A stretch of DNA of 13,511 bases from Lentisphaeria bacterium (GCA_028699735.1 JAQVUB010000023.1:1-13511), one strand, 5' to 3'; counted from the stretch's first letter, positions 1 to 7,773 are shown. The notes: a model not told the origin generated them from the sequence alone. Made by a program: numbers and translations.

Positions 1-3000
1 CCTCCCCATAAAGGAGTCCGTGTCAACGGCACCGTTAGCTGGCCAGCCAGAGCCAGCACCAATCCCGCGAATGTCATCGTAACTGGCTCGCTCAACCGGA
101 CGAGTGTCGCGATAAGCCGCATTACGGAATCCACTCGGCCAAGTGCCCATTACCAGCGCCCATTGCTTCTGGGTTATCTCAAAAACACCGATATAGAAAT
201 CCTGTGTCAGGGTCACCTGATGCTGGGTTTCGCTGCCCAACCTTCCCAATTCACCTGTGGGCGACCCCATCATAAACGTTCCAGCGGGAATGCGCCGCAA
301 CACTAACTTGGTGGTTTTGTACTCGTCAGTCCATCCGCCGGCGGGAGGGGCAGTGAGTATATCAATCGGGTAGCTTCTGGCAGATGGCCCGCCTGACAAA
401 TCAATTACCAAGTATTCGCCGTTGAGCGGGGCAACCTCGCCATGTTGTTCAGGCCAATACAGATAATAACCTGAACCACTACCCATATTCTTTCTGGGAT
501 AAAGATTTTGACCATCCCAACCCCAGGCAATGGCGTCATCGCCATTCAACAAGCTGTCTGTTATTGGCCCGACAAAATTCCATCCCTTATTGAGGTTTGC
601 AGCATAATCAAAGTTTTCAGGTGAAGTGCCGGCAAGAGTGATTGTTTCTGCTGTCTGACAATAAATCCAGCAGGCTTGTGTCGGTGTTAAATTGCCATTG
701 AAAACGTAGGCATTGCCAGTTGGAGAAAGGGTCATTGCCTTCTTTGTATATAGAAGTTGTTGAGACTTTTCAGTAAGTGTAATATTGATACTGATGAGAT
801 TCCAACCGATATGAAGTGAATATGAGTAGGAATACACTGCTCTAACCGTCAATGCCCCCATGATATTTTGAAAATCGCAATCCCATTGCACAAAAGACCA
901 ACCAAGTTCTGTGGCCAACAGTGGTTCTTCTGCCGCTTGGCCTTCTCTCACTGACTGCTGCAATTCTCCACCGCCAATGCGAGTGCCGTGTTCGCCTAAA
1001 TCGAATGTTACGGAATAGGTAGTGACTATCCATTGCGCCACGCAGGCCAGGCCATTCAGAGGCATCTTTGCCGGAACCGCCGGCTGCCAGCCGGTAAACG
1101 TGTAGCCCGCTTTGGTCGGGTTGGCCGGAGCCGTCACCGCCGAGTTGTAGTCCGCAGTGATGGGTGCCACGGCGGTGCCGCCATTCGAGTCGAAGGTGAT
1201 CGTATACTGATTGGCTTTCCATTGCGCTACACATGTGGCACCGTTGATGGGCATCTTCGCCGGAACAGCCGGATTCCAACCGGTAAACGTATACCCAGCT
1301 TTGGTCGGGTTGTCGGGTGGGGTAATCGCAGAGTTGTAGTCCTGGGTGATGGGTACCACAGCTGTGCCGCCATTCGAATCGAAGGTAATCGTGTATTGCC
1401 TGGCAGCCCATTGCGCTACACATGTGGTACCGTTGATGGGCATCTTTGGAGGAATGGCCGGATTCCAACCGGTAAACGTGTACCCGGCTTTGGTTGGGGC
1501 AGCGGGTGGTGTTATCGCCGAGTTATAGTCCTTGGTGATTGGTGCCACAGCTGTGCCGCCATTCGAATCGAAGGTGATCGTGTACTGCCTGGCACCCCAT
1601 TGCGCTATGCAGGTCAGACCATTCACTGGCATCTTTGCCGGAACTGCCGGATTCCAACCGGTAAACGTGTATCCCGCTTTGGTTGGGGCAGCGGGTGGTG
1701 TTATCGCCGAGTTATAATCCTTAGTGATGGATGGCACAGAGCTGCCGCCATTTGAATTGAAAGTGATCGTATATTGGTTGGCTTTCCATTGTGCTACGCA
1801 GGTTAGACTATTCATGGGCATCGTTGGAGGAATCGCCGGACTCCAACCGGTAAACGTGTACCCCGCTTTGGTCGGGGCAGCGGGTGGTGTTATCGCCGAG
1901 TTATAATCCTTAGTGATGGATGGCACAGAGCTGCCGCCATTTGAATTGAAAGTGATCGTATATTGGTTGGCTTTCCATTGTGCTACGCAGGTTAGACCGT
2001 CCAGGGGCATCTTTGCCGGAACCGCAGGATTCCAACCGGTAAACGTGTACCCGGCTTTGGTTGGGGCAGCGGGTGGTGTTATCGCCGAGTTATAGTCCTT
2101 GGTGATTGGTGCCACAGCTGTGCCGCCATTCGAATCAAAGGTAATCGTGTACTGGTTGACCTTCCACTCTGCTACGCATGTTTTACCATTCAAGGGCATC
2201 GTCGCAGGAACTGCGGGATTCCAACCGGTAAACGTGTATCCCGCTTTGGTCGGGTTGGCTGGAGGTGATACTGCCGCGTTATATTCCTTGGTGATAGGCG
2301 CCACAGCTGTGCCGCCATTCGAATCGAAGGTGATCGTGTACTGCCTGGCACCCCATTGCGCTATGCAGGTCAGACCATTCACTGGCATCTTTGCCGGAAC
2401 TGCCGGATTCCAACCGGTAAACGTGTATCCCGCTTTGGTCGGGTTGGCTGGCGCGGTAATCGCAGAGTTGTAGTCCTGGGTGATTGGTGCCACAGCTGTG
2501 CCGCCATTCGAATCGAAGGTAATCGTGTATTGCCTAACAGCCCATTGCGCTACGCAGGTCAGGCCATTCAGAGGCATCTTCGCCGGAATCGCCGGACTCC
2601 AACCGGTAAACGTGTACCCAGCTCTGGTCGGGTTGGCTGGCGGTAATACTGCCGAGTTATAGTATTTGGTTATAGGCGCCACAGCTGTGCCGCCATTCGA
2701 GTCGAAGGTAATCGTGTATTGGCTGGCAGCCCATTTTGCATATAGGGTGAGAGAGGCGTTGTTAGTATAACTTCCCCCTGCTACATAATTGTTCCCAGAA
2801 CCATCCGGGGATGTATTCCAACCAACAAATGCATAACCGCTCTTGGTGAGATTACCGGAATTCCCCTGCAAAGTTAAGGTGATATTGTGGAGCTTTGCCT
2901 GTGGAGCCGGAGCCGAACCACCTGTCGCGCCATTGGCAAGGTAACCGACAGGATAGGTGCGGGGGGTATATATGGCTGTTGCAGAATAACTGATTAGCAT

Positions 3001-4629
3001 TTGGAAGGAAACCTGTTTTTCACCAGCAGGCTTATCGTTGCTTGCGACTCGCCACCTTTCGAAAATATATCCTTGCGGGTCAGTCGCTGGTGCCTGTAAA
3101 GTAACCCACTCCGCTTGTACACATGTCTTGTTGTATGGCGTTGTGCCGCCATGCCCGGTTGGGCTGGATATTACTACGTTTGATGCCCCAGATGACGATA
3201 CTGACAAGGGATAGGTTATTGTGACATAGTTTGCTGTGATGACCCCATTGCTTTTAACGTTAAACCTTATGTTGCGATCTTCGCTTTGTACTGCACCAGA
3301 CCAATGAGAAAAAATTTTGTTTCCTACAGTAAGGGGAGCCTGCAGATTGACAGATGTATCATAGAGTATAGATGATATTGTATAATTTGTGATTCCTTTA
3401 TAAATGTTGTATATGCTTTCGATTTGTACATTGGTTGCTCCGGAAGATTTGACTGATAGTTCAAAAACTGAAGGTTTGTAGTTTGCAACAACCTCTTTGT
3501 CGTTATTCATATTAAAATTTATCGTGCGGTTATTGCTGCTAACTGCACCTGACCAATGGGAAAAAGTCGTGCCTCCAACAGTCGCCGGCGCTGTCAGGCT
3601 TACGGATGTCCCTGAATACAGGGGCATTTTCCAATACTCCGTGGTTCCTCCATGCTCAGTTGAACTGGAAATGGACACATTTGATGCCCCGGATGAAGTT
3701 ACCCGCAGATAGTACGATGGTGGAACAACAGAAATATTTTTGGTGGCAGTGATGTCGTCCCCGCCACCCGAAACTGTAATTCTAACTGGCTCAACACCAG
3801 AAGCCGACAAGGTGTACAATTTGCCGTTGTTCACCCCGAAGTAGTGTTTATTTGAATCAGTTTTCCAGTACACTTCATCGGTGACGTCGCGCCATTTGCT
3901 GCTGTCATTTACTGGGTAGTATTTTGCCGTGCATTGATACTGCGTTGTGGCGTTTGGTGGAACCTCGCTCGGACCAGTGATAACAAACTCTTGAGGATGA
4001 ATCAAAAGAGCTGCAGCAACTACATATACAGTGCCACTTTCCCAAACAAATCGCATATGTATTTTTCCGTCTGGTTGACGGAAGTCTCCAACTTTCAAAT
4101 AATGAATAGTATTCTTCCACCCTGAATTATCTATCCAGCTACCTTCTTTTTTGGCAAATAAATAAGGCTGCCAAGTTTTATCCGAAGCCTTCTTTAACTC
4201 TATCCAAACTAAAGAATCACCTTCAAGATATACGGCATATGTTGGTGAAAAATAATAGCTGGTAGGTGCTGACGAAGCGTTTCCCAAATTGAGACGGTAT
4301 TCAACATTGGTACTACCTAACCCAAGAAATGGCTTTTCCAATCTAGCGCTAGTGTTGGAAATCACCACGTTACCATTTTCTTCATACCAATCCTTACCCG
4401 AGATATAATCCTGAGGATATAAGGTATATAGCCAAAGGTAATCTCCTCCGCATAAGCCAATTTGTCCATTAAGAATTACAGTCAAAAGTAAAAGTGGAAG
4501 ATACGTTATTTTTGTATTGATGAGTCGTTTCATGATGGCATTTATTCTTGTAAAAAAACCGCATCTTTCCAAGAAAGAACATAGTTGTTTACTCAAAAGC
4601 ATCTGCTTCCAAAAATTAAAAATATTCAT
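1..4629 (-). CDS. Giant secreted InlB-repeat / FGE-sulfatase-domain surface protein (C-terminus beyond window)
   Basis: I translated this frame line by line: it has no stop codon from 4629 to position 1 (1543 codons) and continues off the left edge. An ATG at 4629 has an upstream AAGGGAAAAGG. An in-frame ATG at 4533 would give a more compact Sec signal peptide (MKRLINTK, then a Leu-rich core, ending near LCGG). Domains by residue from 4629: signal region to ~62; unrecognised beta-rich part ~63-208; Ig-like domain ~209-303; three divergent InlB B-type repeats ~304-559 (GGTT, W-S-G-A-V, ANY motifs); one classic InlB repeat ~560-636; nine near-identical 63-residue repeats ~637-1203 (YTITFDSNGGTAVAPIT, GYTFTGW); another divergent repeat to ~1267; a two-part GWNL(I/V) domain ~1269-1440; then an FGE-sulfatase/SUMF1 start (RRIPAGTFMMGSP, FYIGVFEITQKQW). 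InlB repeats are known as surface modules. FGE catalytic cysteines would lie outside the window, so enzyme activity cannot be judged. An exported adhesin or binding role is inference. Confidence 0.9.
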   Translation of the reverse strand, partial: MNIFNFWKQMLLSKQLCSFLERCGFFTRINAIMKRLINTKITYLPLLLLTVILNGQIGLCGGDYLWLYTLYPQDYISGKDWYEENGNVVISNTSARLEKPFLGLGSTNVEYRLNLGNASSAPTSYYFSPTYAVYLEGDSLVWIELKKASDKTWQPYLFAKKEGSWIDNSGWKNTIHYLKVGDFRQPDGKIHMRFVWESGTVYVVAAALLIHPQEFVITGPSEVPPNATTQYQCTAKYYPVNDSSKWRDVTDEVYWKTDSNKHYFGVNNGKLYTLSASGVEPVRITVSGGGDDITATKNISVVPPSYYLRVTSSGASNVSISSSTEHGGTTEYWKMPLYSGTSVSLTAPATVGGTTFSHWSGAVSSNNRTINFNMNNDKEVVANYKPSVFELSVKSSGATNVQIESIYNIYKGITNYTISSILYDTSVNLQAPLTVGNKIFSHWSGAVQSEDRNIRFNVKSNGVITANYVTITYPLSVSSSGASNVVISSPTGHGGTTPYNKTCVQAEWVTLQAPATDPQGYIFERWRVASNDKPAGEKQVSFQMLISYSATAIYTPRTYPVGYLANGATGGSAPAPQAKLHNITLTLQGNSGNLTKSGYAFVGWNTSPDGSGNNYVAGGSYTNNASLTLYAKWAASQYTITFDSNGGTAVAPITKYYNSAVLPPANPTRAGYTFTGWSPAIPAKMPLNGLTCVAQWAVRQYTITFDSNGGTAVAPITQDYNSAITAPANPTKAGYTFTGWNPAVPAKMPVNGLTCIAQWGARQYTITFDSNGGTAVAPITKEYNAAVSPPANPTKAGYTFTGWNPAVPATMPLNGKTCVAEWKVNQYTITFDSNGGTAVAPITKDYNSAITPPAAPTKAGYTFTGWNPAVPAKMPLDGLTCVAQWKANQYTITFNSNGGSSVPSITKDYNSAITPPAAPTKAGYTFTGWSPAIPPTMPMNSLTCVAQWKANQYTITFNSNGGSSVPSITKDYNSAITPPAAPTKAGYTFTGWNPAVPAKMPVNGLTCIAQWGARQYTITFDSNGGTAVAPITKDYNSAITPPAAPTKAGYTFTGWNPAIPPKMPINGTTCVAQWAARQYTITFDSNGGTAVVPITQDYNSAITPPDNPTKAGYTFTGWNPAVPAKMPINGATCVAQWKANQYTITFDSNGGTAVAPITADYNSAVTAPANPTKAGYTFTGWQPAVPAKMPLNGLACVAQWIVTTYSVTFDLGEHGTRIGGGELQQSVREGQAAEEPLLATELGWSFVQWDCDFQNIMGALTVRAVYSYSYSLHIGWNLISINITLTEKSQQLLYTKKAMTLSPTGNAYVFNGNLTPTQACWIYCQTAETITLAGTSPENFDYAANLNKGWNFVGPITDSLLNGDDAIAWGWDGQNLYPRKNMGSGSGYYLYWPEQHGEVAPLNGEYLVIDLSGGPSARSYPIDILTAPPAGGWTDEYKTTKLVLRRIPAGTFMMGSPTGELGRLGSETQHQVTLTQDFYIGVFEITQKQWALVMGTWPSGFRNAAYRDTRPVERASYDDIRGIGAGSGWPANGAVDTDSFMGR
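1030..2722 (-). repeat. Nine tandem 189-bp repeats (InlB B repeat units)
   Basis: The motif gccgccattcga(a/g) and its close variants recur every 189 bp, near 1178, 1367, 1556, 1745, 1934, 2123, 2312, 2501 and 2690. Each unit encodes 63 residues, so the reading frame is preserved. Conservation is high at DNA level, including synonymous sites. The copies at about 1544-1682 and 2300-2438 are identical although four units apart, and the neighbouring copies around 1705-1810 and 1894-1999 are nearly identical. This is the pattern left by unequal crossover and gene conversion. Confidence 0.95.
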
Positions 4630-5208
4630 GCCTTTTCCCTTTTAAAAAGTGTCATACATGTTTAATTCCGCGACTGAAAATGTCTGAAAACCACCTTACA
4701 TTTCTTAAGCAGAAATGGGACTGATTTGGGACCGAAATGAATATCTGTTACATTGAAAGGGCAGTTTTGCCACGACTGAATTTGGCATATTGAAAAGATT
4801 ATCTGTTGTTTGCCGAAAGTCAAACTGGGAATCAAAAATACTTTAGAAAAAATAGATAGTAGGGATTTATCTGTCTTGCAAACAGGGAACAAAAAACGTG
4901 GAGCGACTTTCCCCGAACCGGTGACCGGTCTCAGTATTTGGCATAGATGCAAACCAAGACCACAGCTTTTAGCCCATCAATTATACCACTGAGTTCGGAC
5001 AGCGTATAAAGCTATCTTGCCAAAATAGCATAATACCGTTAATAGCATCTCCAATCCCGTCAATCTCGTCCGCCGAGGTCGGCGGGATTTTTTTTTTGCT
5101 TTTTTTGCGGCAGTGGTGACAAAGAGACCTGTAATTTCGCTTTACGACAGTGGACAGGCAATCCGGCAGGTCCGGTTGACAAAAAATCCTTAACAAAGGA
5201 CCACTGCA
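4630..5208. other. Gene-poor interval between surface-protein gene and phage relic
   Basis: No convincing gene is visible in these 579 bases. The two short open frames here lack family motifs and a good ribosome site. It holds several dyads: ACCGGT-G-ACCGGT at about 4918-4930; an imperfect TTTGGCATagATGCAAA dyad just to its right; GCTAT/ATAGC around 5011-5031; and a direct repeat of aatagcat. On the minus strand, 4898-4996 superficially resembles tRNA D-loop (CAGTGGTATAAT) and T-loop (GGTTCG) words but does not fold as a tRNA. The right part carries the terminator listed separately. It must also contain the start signals of both flanking transcripts, but I could not identify a convincing promoter. 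Confidence 0.5.
5070..5097 (+). terminator. Strong rho-independent terminator, plus strand
   Basis: A perfect 7-bp GC-rich stem (CCGCCGA / TCGGCGG) is followed by GA and a run of ten T. An alternative outer pairing, ATCCCG (5054-5059) with CGGGAT (5083-5088), shares bases with it, so the leader could fold two ways. No plus-strand gene precedes it in the window, so its original gene may have been lost, or it may attenuate the transcript entering the exonuclease gene 112 bases downstream. Confidence 0.75.
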
Positions 5209-6009
5209 ATGAGCATTCCCACTCTCACGATCCCGGCCGCAGAATATCACGCGGCCTCCCGCCGCGGCGAGTACATGTCCAGCCATCTGCTGGCCGACTT
5301 CCGCGAATCCCCTGCGCTCTACCGCAAGAAGATCGCCGGTGAGGTGGCGGACAGCGAATCTCCCGCCCTGGCTTTGGGCAGAGCCACACACTGCCTTATT
5401 CTGGAAGGACGCATGGCTTTCGACGAACAGTATGTCGTCTCGGACGGTCCGGTGAATGCCAAAACTGGCGAGTCCTTTGGCCGGGCGACCAAGGCTTATG
5501 CCAAATGGCTGTCCAGCCAGGACCGCGAGGTAGTCTCCAGCTACGATTATGGTTTCATGCTCAAGCTGCAGAAATCGGTCTGGCTGCATGATGGCGCCTC
5601 GACGCTCTTGGACAAAGGCTGGGCAGAAGGTGTGATCCGTACAGAATATTGCAAGGTACCCTGCCAAATCCGCATGGATTGGTTCTCCCCAGAACACGGT
5701 CTGGTCGACCTCAAAACCTGTGATTCCCTGAAATGGTTCGAGAGCGACTGCCGGCGCTACGGCTATATCCAGCAAATGGCCTTCTATCATGCCATCATCC
5801 GCGAAGTTTCCGGCGAAAGTGTCCCGGTCTACCTCATTGCGGTGGAGAAAAATGAACCGTTTGCGACCGGTGTCTGGCATCTCTCCGATGAGGTTCTGAC
5901 CCAGGCGGAAGAGATAAACACTGCAGCGCTGGCCCGCTACCGCAAATGCTTGAAAACAGATGCATGGCCGACCGGCTATGAGGAAGTCCGCATCATCTCC
6001 ACCCTTTAA
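5209..6009 (+). CDS. Phage-type PD-(D/E)XK exonuclease (RecE / exodeoxyribonuclease VIII-like, DUF3799/PF12684 type)
   Basis: This 266-residue protein probably degrades one strand of double-stranded DNA ends to start phage-type homologous recombination. Motifs read in order: GRATHCLILEG (His61), an acidic Glu140 in AEGVIR, Asp157 in QIRMDW, then VDLKT with Asp167 and Lys169 forming the D...D-x-K metal site, and YIQQMAFYH (Gln188/189, Tyr193), the usual Q-x-x-x-Y helix of this nuclease family. The length suits the family and no truncation is visible. The start is supported by AAAGGA at 5195-5200, eight bases before ATG. It is followed after 24 bases by a P-loop ATPase gene, the usual partner in phage recombination cassettes. 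Function is inferred from motifs and context. Confidence 0.85.
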   Translation: MSIPTLTIPAAEYHAASRRGEYMSSHLLADFRESPALYRKKIAGEVADSESPALALGRATHCLILEGRMAFDEQYVVSDGPVNAKTGESFGRATKAYAKWLSSQDREVVSSYDYGFMLKLQKSVWLHDGASTLLDKGWAEGVIRTEYCKVPCQIRMDWFSPEHGLVDLKTCDSLKWFESDCRRYGYIQQMAFYHAIIREVSGESVPVYLIAVEKNEPFATGVWHLSDEVLTQAEEINTAALARYRKCLKTDAWPTGYEEVRIISTL

Positions 6010-6033
6010 ACCCCATATCATAAGGAAAAAAAC

Positions 6034-7059
6034 ATGCCACCACTCGACACCATCCAGAAAGGCAAAGAAAACAAGCCGCCCAGACTACTCATTTATGGTC
6101 AAGAAGGCGTAGGAAAAGCTCAACCTCTGGACGCAAGAGTCCTCACCCCGGCAGGCTTCGTCCCGATGGGCGAAATCCAGGTCGGAAGCGAGATTATCGG
6201 AAGCGATGGGAAGCCCCACAAAGTCCTCGGCATCTACCCGCAGGGCGAAAAGGAGGTGTTCCGCGTCACTTTCCGCGACGGCTGTTCCACCGAATGCTGC
6301 GACGACCATTTGTGGTTCACTCAGACCCGTGGCGAACGGGACAGGAAGTATCCAGGCTCTGTCCGCACTCTCCGCACAATCAGGAACAGCATCCGCTACG
6401 GCACTCACTTCAACCATGCCGTTCCACGCGTTGCCCCCGTGGAATTCAAGCGAAACGAAGCCCTGCTCCTCAAGCCCTGGCTTCTCGGAATCTATCTGGC
6501 GGAGGGCTGTGCAGGCAGTTGCATCACCAATCCGGAAAAGGACATCCAGGAGAAAATCATCGCCAGTATTCCCGATGGAGACAAGGGGACTGTCCATGAG
6601 GATGATGTCAAGATTACAAAGGCAGTCAACAGCTCGAATATCCCCAGCCGTTTCCGTGCCGCACTGCGTGAACTCGACTTGGAGGACAAGATCAGCGACA
6701 GCAAGTTCATCCCCGGGAAGTACCTCTATTCCAGCGTTGCCGACCGCCTGGACCTGCTCCAGGGTCTCTGCGATGGCGATGGCTATGTAGTAAAACCCGG
6801 CAGTGTCGAAATCTGCACCGCCAGCCCGCAGATGGCGAAGGATATCATGTTCCTCATCCGTTCCCTCGGCGGCTCTGCGGTCTGCACCAAGCGCCCCGGC
6901 AAATACCGCAAGGATGGCGTAGTGCATATTGTCAAGGACTCACATCGCATCTACGGGGTATTCACCAATGGTCTCGTCCCTGTGGCATCCAAAAAGCAAA
7001 CAGGAAAATGGGGTGCGCCGGAATGGATGATACGCAACAGGAATTCCTGCAGGCGGTAG
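6034..7059 (+). pseudogene. Truncated phage AAA ATPase (AAA_24/Sak4-like N-terminus) interrupted in Walker A by a LAGLIDADG intein
   Basis: Residues 1-28 are the start of an AAA_24-type ATPase ending in the Walker A motif GQEGVGK. The expected Ser/Thr does not follow. Instead a Hint/intein sequence begins at Ala29 (AQPLDARVLTPAGF..MGEIQVGSEIIGSDG), with block B near residues 78-95 (TFRDGCSTECCDDHLW). Two LAGLIDADG motifs follow, LLGIYLAEG (150-158, Glu) and LLQGLCDGDGY (241-251, Asp), so the homing endonuclease looks intact. The frame then runs through KKQTGKW and stops. The C-terminal splicing blocks (the His-Asn ending) and the entire C-extein are absent, and I found no such motif in the plus-strand frames downstream to 7400. 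Splicing to a working ATPase is therefore not possible from this locus. Ribosome site AAGGA at 6022-6026; probably co-transcribed with the exonuclease. Alternative: a free-standing Hint-endonuclease protein. Confidence 0.8.
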
Positions 7060-7308
7060 GCAATCCTGCTCTGTGACCACGGTTTTAAGGAGAAAATGAC
7101 TTCTCTGATTTTGATAAAAACGAGGTCGTTGGGGTGTGCACCTGGTTCAACCCTGGGGGTGTGGACTTTTGACCACAAGGTAGAGAGAAATTTGAGAATC
7201 GAGGCTCCAAAAACGCAAAAAACCGCTTTCCAGGAGTTCTCCGGTGAGGCGGCTTTGAACGATGTTGAATTGCCGTAAGTACCGGATGTGTCGGCACTTG
7301 TGCGGCAC

Positions 7309-7345
7309 AAAAAAAGACCGGCAAAGTGTGTGGACTTTACCGGTC
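7309..7345 (-). terminator. Rho-independent terminator downstream of tRNA-Ala
   Basis: Read on the minus strand, GACCGGTAAAGT pairs with ACTTTGCCGGTC (12 bp with one G-T/U wobble) around a six-base loop and is followed by seven T. It lies about 80 bases beyond the CCA end of the tRNA, in the right orientation to end that transcript. Confidence 0.85.
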
Positions 7346-7364
7346 ATATTGTTGTTTGAAAACG

Positions 7365-7405
7365 ATGCCCGCCTCCGCTCGCTGAAGCGAGCTGCGGCGT
7401 GGCAT
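7365..7405. repeat. Long imperfect hairpin (palindromic intergenic element)
   Basis: Outer arms ATGCC(a)CGCC and GGCGGGCAT, read on the minus strand with one bulged base, enclose a small internal loop and an inner perfect GCTCGCT/AGCGAGC stem with a 2-base tip. It is followed on the plus strand by six T and so could end plus-strand transcription coming from the relic. It is also transcribed within the tRNA 3' trailer and could be a processing signal. Confidence 0.7.
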
Positions 7406-7424
7406 TTTTTCGCAAGCGAAAAAA
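7405..7424. repeat. Perfect 20-base palindrome at the tRNA 3' end
   Basis: TTTTTTCGC-aa-GCGAAAAAA is a perfect inverted repeat touching the CCA of tRNA-Ala. Its symmetric A/T tracts mean it could act in either direction as a weak terminator or as part of the tRNA 3' trailer. Confidence 0.75.
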
Positions 7425-7501
7425 TGGTGGAGCATATCGGGCTCGAACCGATGACCTTCTGCATGCCATGCAGACGCTCTAGCCAACTGAGCTAATGCCC
7501 C
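7425..7501 (-). tRNA. tRNA-Ala (anticodon GGC), CCA encoded
   Basis: The 77-base cloverleaf is complete. The acceptor stem GGGGCAT pairs with ATGCTCC, including the G3:U70 wobble that identifies alanine tRNAs. The D arm contains AGTTGGCTA. The anticodon stem TCTGC/GCAGA closes the loop ATGGCAT, giving anticodon GGC. The variable loop is AGGTC, the T arm is ATCGG-TTCGAGC-CCGAT, the discriminator is A, and CCA is encoded. A promoter lies upstream and a terminator downstream. Phage-derived genes lie on its 3' side, the side used by tRNA-targeting integrases. Confidence 0.97.
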
Positions 7502-7542
7502 ATGTAAAATAAAAAAACGGGTGTTTTTTGAACAACGTTAAT

Positions 7543-7570
7543 AATATATGCCGATTGGGGAAAAAATCAA
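7543..7570 (-). promoter_or_regulatory. Sigma70-type promoter of tRNA-Ala
   Basis: On the minus strand a -35 TTGATT (7565-7570) and a -10 TATATT (7543-7548) are separated by 16 bases. A start about 35 bases before the tRNA fits a tRNA leader. The same -35 and -10 hexamers occur before the aminotransferase gene. Confidence 0.6.
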
Positions 7571-7644
7571 GAAAAGATGTGCTATTTTTATAGGAGGGTC
7601 TCAAAAAAGATGCAATGCGTCAGTGAAACTGTGTGACAGTGGTC

Positions 7645-7773
7645 TTTTTTTTACAACAAAAGACACAAAATGACCCGAAAAAATTTCATGGGAAGTACGA
7701 CGCATGCTAGCAGTCAACGCCGCTTCCATGAAATTTTTTCGGGGGCGTTTCGTGCGTTTCGTTGTTCAAAAAG
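7645..7773. repeat. Inverted-repeat element, copy A (full length)
   Basis: Left arm (AACAAAAG, CACAAAA, CCCGAAAAAATTTCATGG) and right arm (CCATGAAATTTTTTCGGG, TTTCGTG, TTTCGTTGTT) form a large imperfect hairpin, with a nearly perfect inner stem of about 20 bp. The core at 7691-7727 includes ACGACGCATG and AGTCAACG. It stands between the tRNA promoter region and the coiled-coil protein gene. It is the most complete of the five copies in the window. Confidence 0.85.

Larger units (their letters stand above)
7060..7424. other. Junction region between phage relic and tRNA-Ala 3' end
   Basis: No gene is recognised. Short frames run across it on both strands, but their ends are read-through of the tRNA (for example a plus-strand GLEPMTF... 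peptide), a common artefact. From left to right it holds unassigned sequence to about 7300, the minus-strand terminator at 7309-7345, a long hairpin at 7365-7405 and a T6/A6 palindrome at 7405-7424. No duplicate of the tRNA 3' end was found by eye, so no attachment-site repeat is claimed. Confidence 0.5.

Noticed and set aside
1033..2662. Several plus-strand frames of 60-240 codons in the repeat array
   Set aside because: They recur with the 189-bp period because the opposite strand encodes InlB repeats; no start signals or independent motifs.
4898..4996. tRNA-like words on the minus strand (CAGTGGTATAAT, GGTTCG)
   Set aside because: No 7-bp acceptor stem, T stem or anticodon stem can be formed in the right spacing.
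5176..5208. TTGACA before the exonuclease as a promoter
   Set aside because: No acceptable -10 hexamer occurs at 15-19 bases, where the ribosome site and start codon already lie.
4981..6021. Long minus-strand open frame (346 codons) opposite the exonuclease
   Set aside because: It is antisense to a gene with clear nuclease motifs, has no family motifs of its own and arises from the GC-rich codon pattern of the real gene.
6085..6927. Minus-strand open frame (280 codons) opposite the intein
   Set aside because: It is an antisense shadow: the plus strand encodes recognisable Hint and LAGLIDADG motifs.
7031..7048. Restriction-site-rich string (GGAATTCCTGCAGG) suggesting cloning-vector sequence
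   Set aside because: Too short to be meaningful, and the flanks show no vector sequence.
7262..7495. Plus-strand frame ending in GLEPMTFCMPCRRSSQLS
   Set aside because: This peptide is the familiar reverse reading of a tRNA gene, not a protein.
7645..7773. CRISPR-like or attC-like array
   Set aside because: The copies are single, widely spaced inverted repeats, not regularly spaced direct repeats with spacers, and no cas or integrase gene is present.
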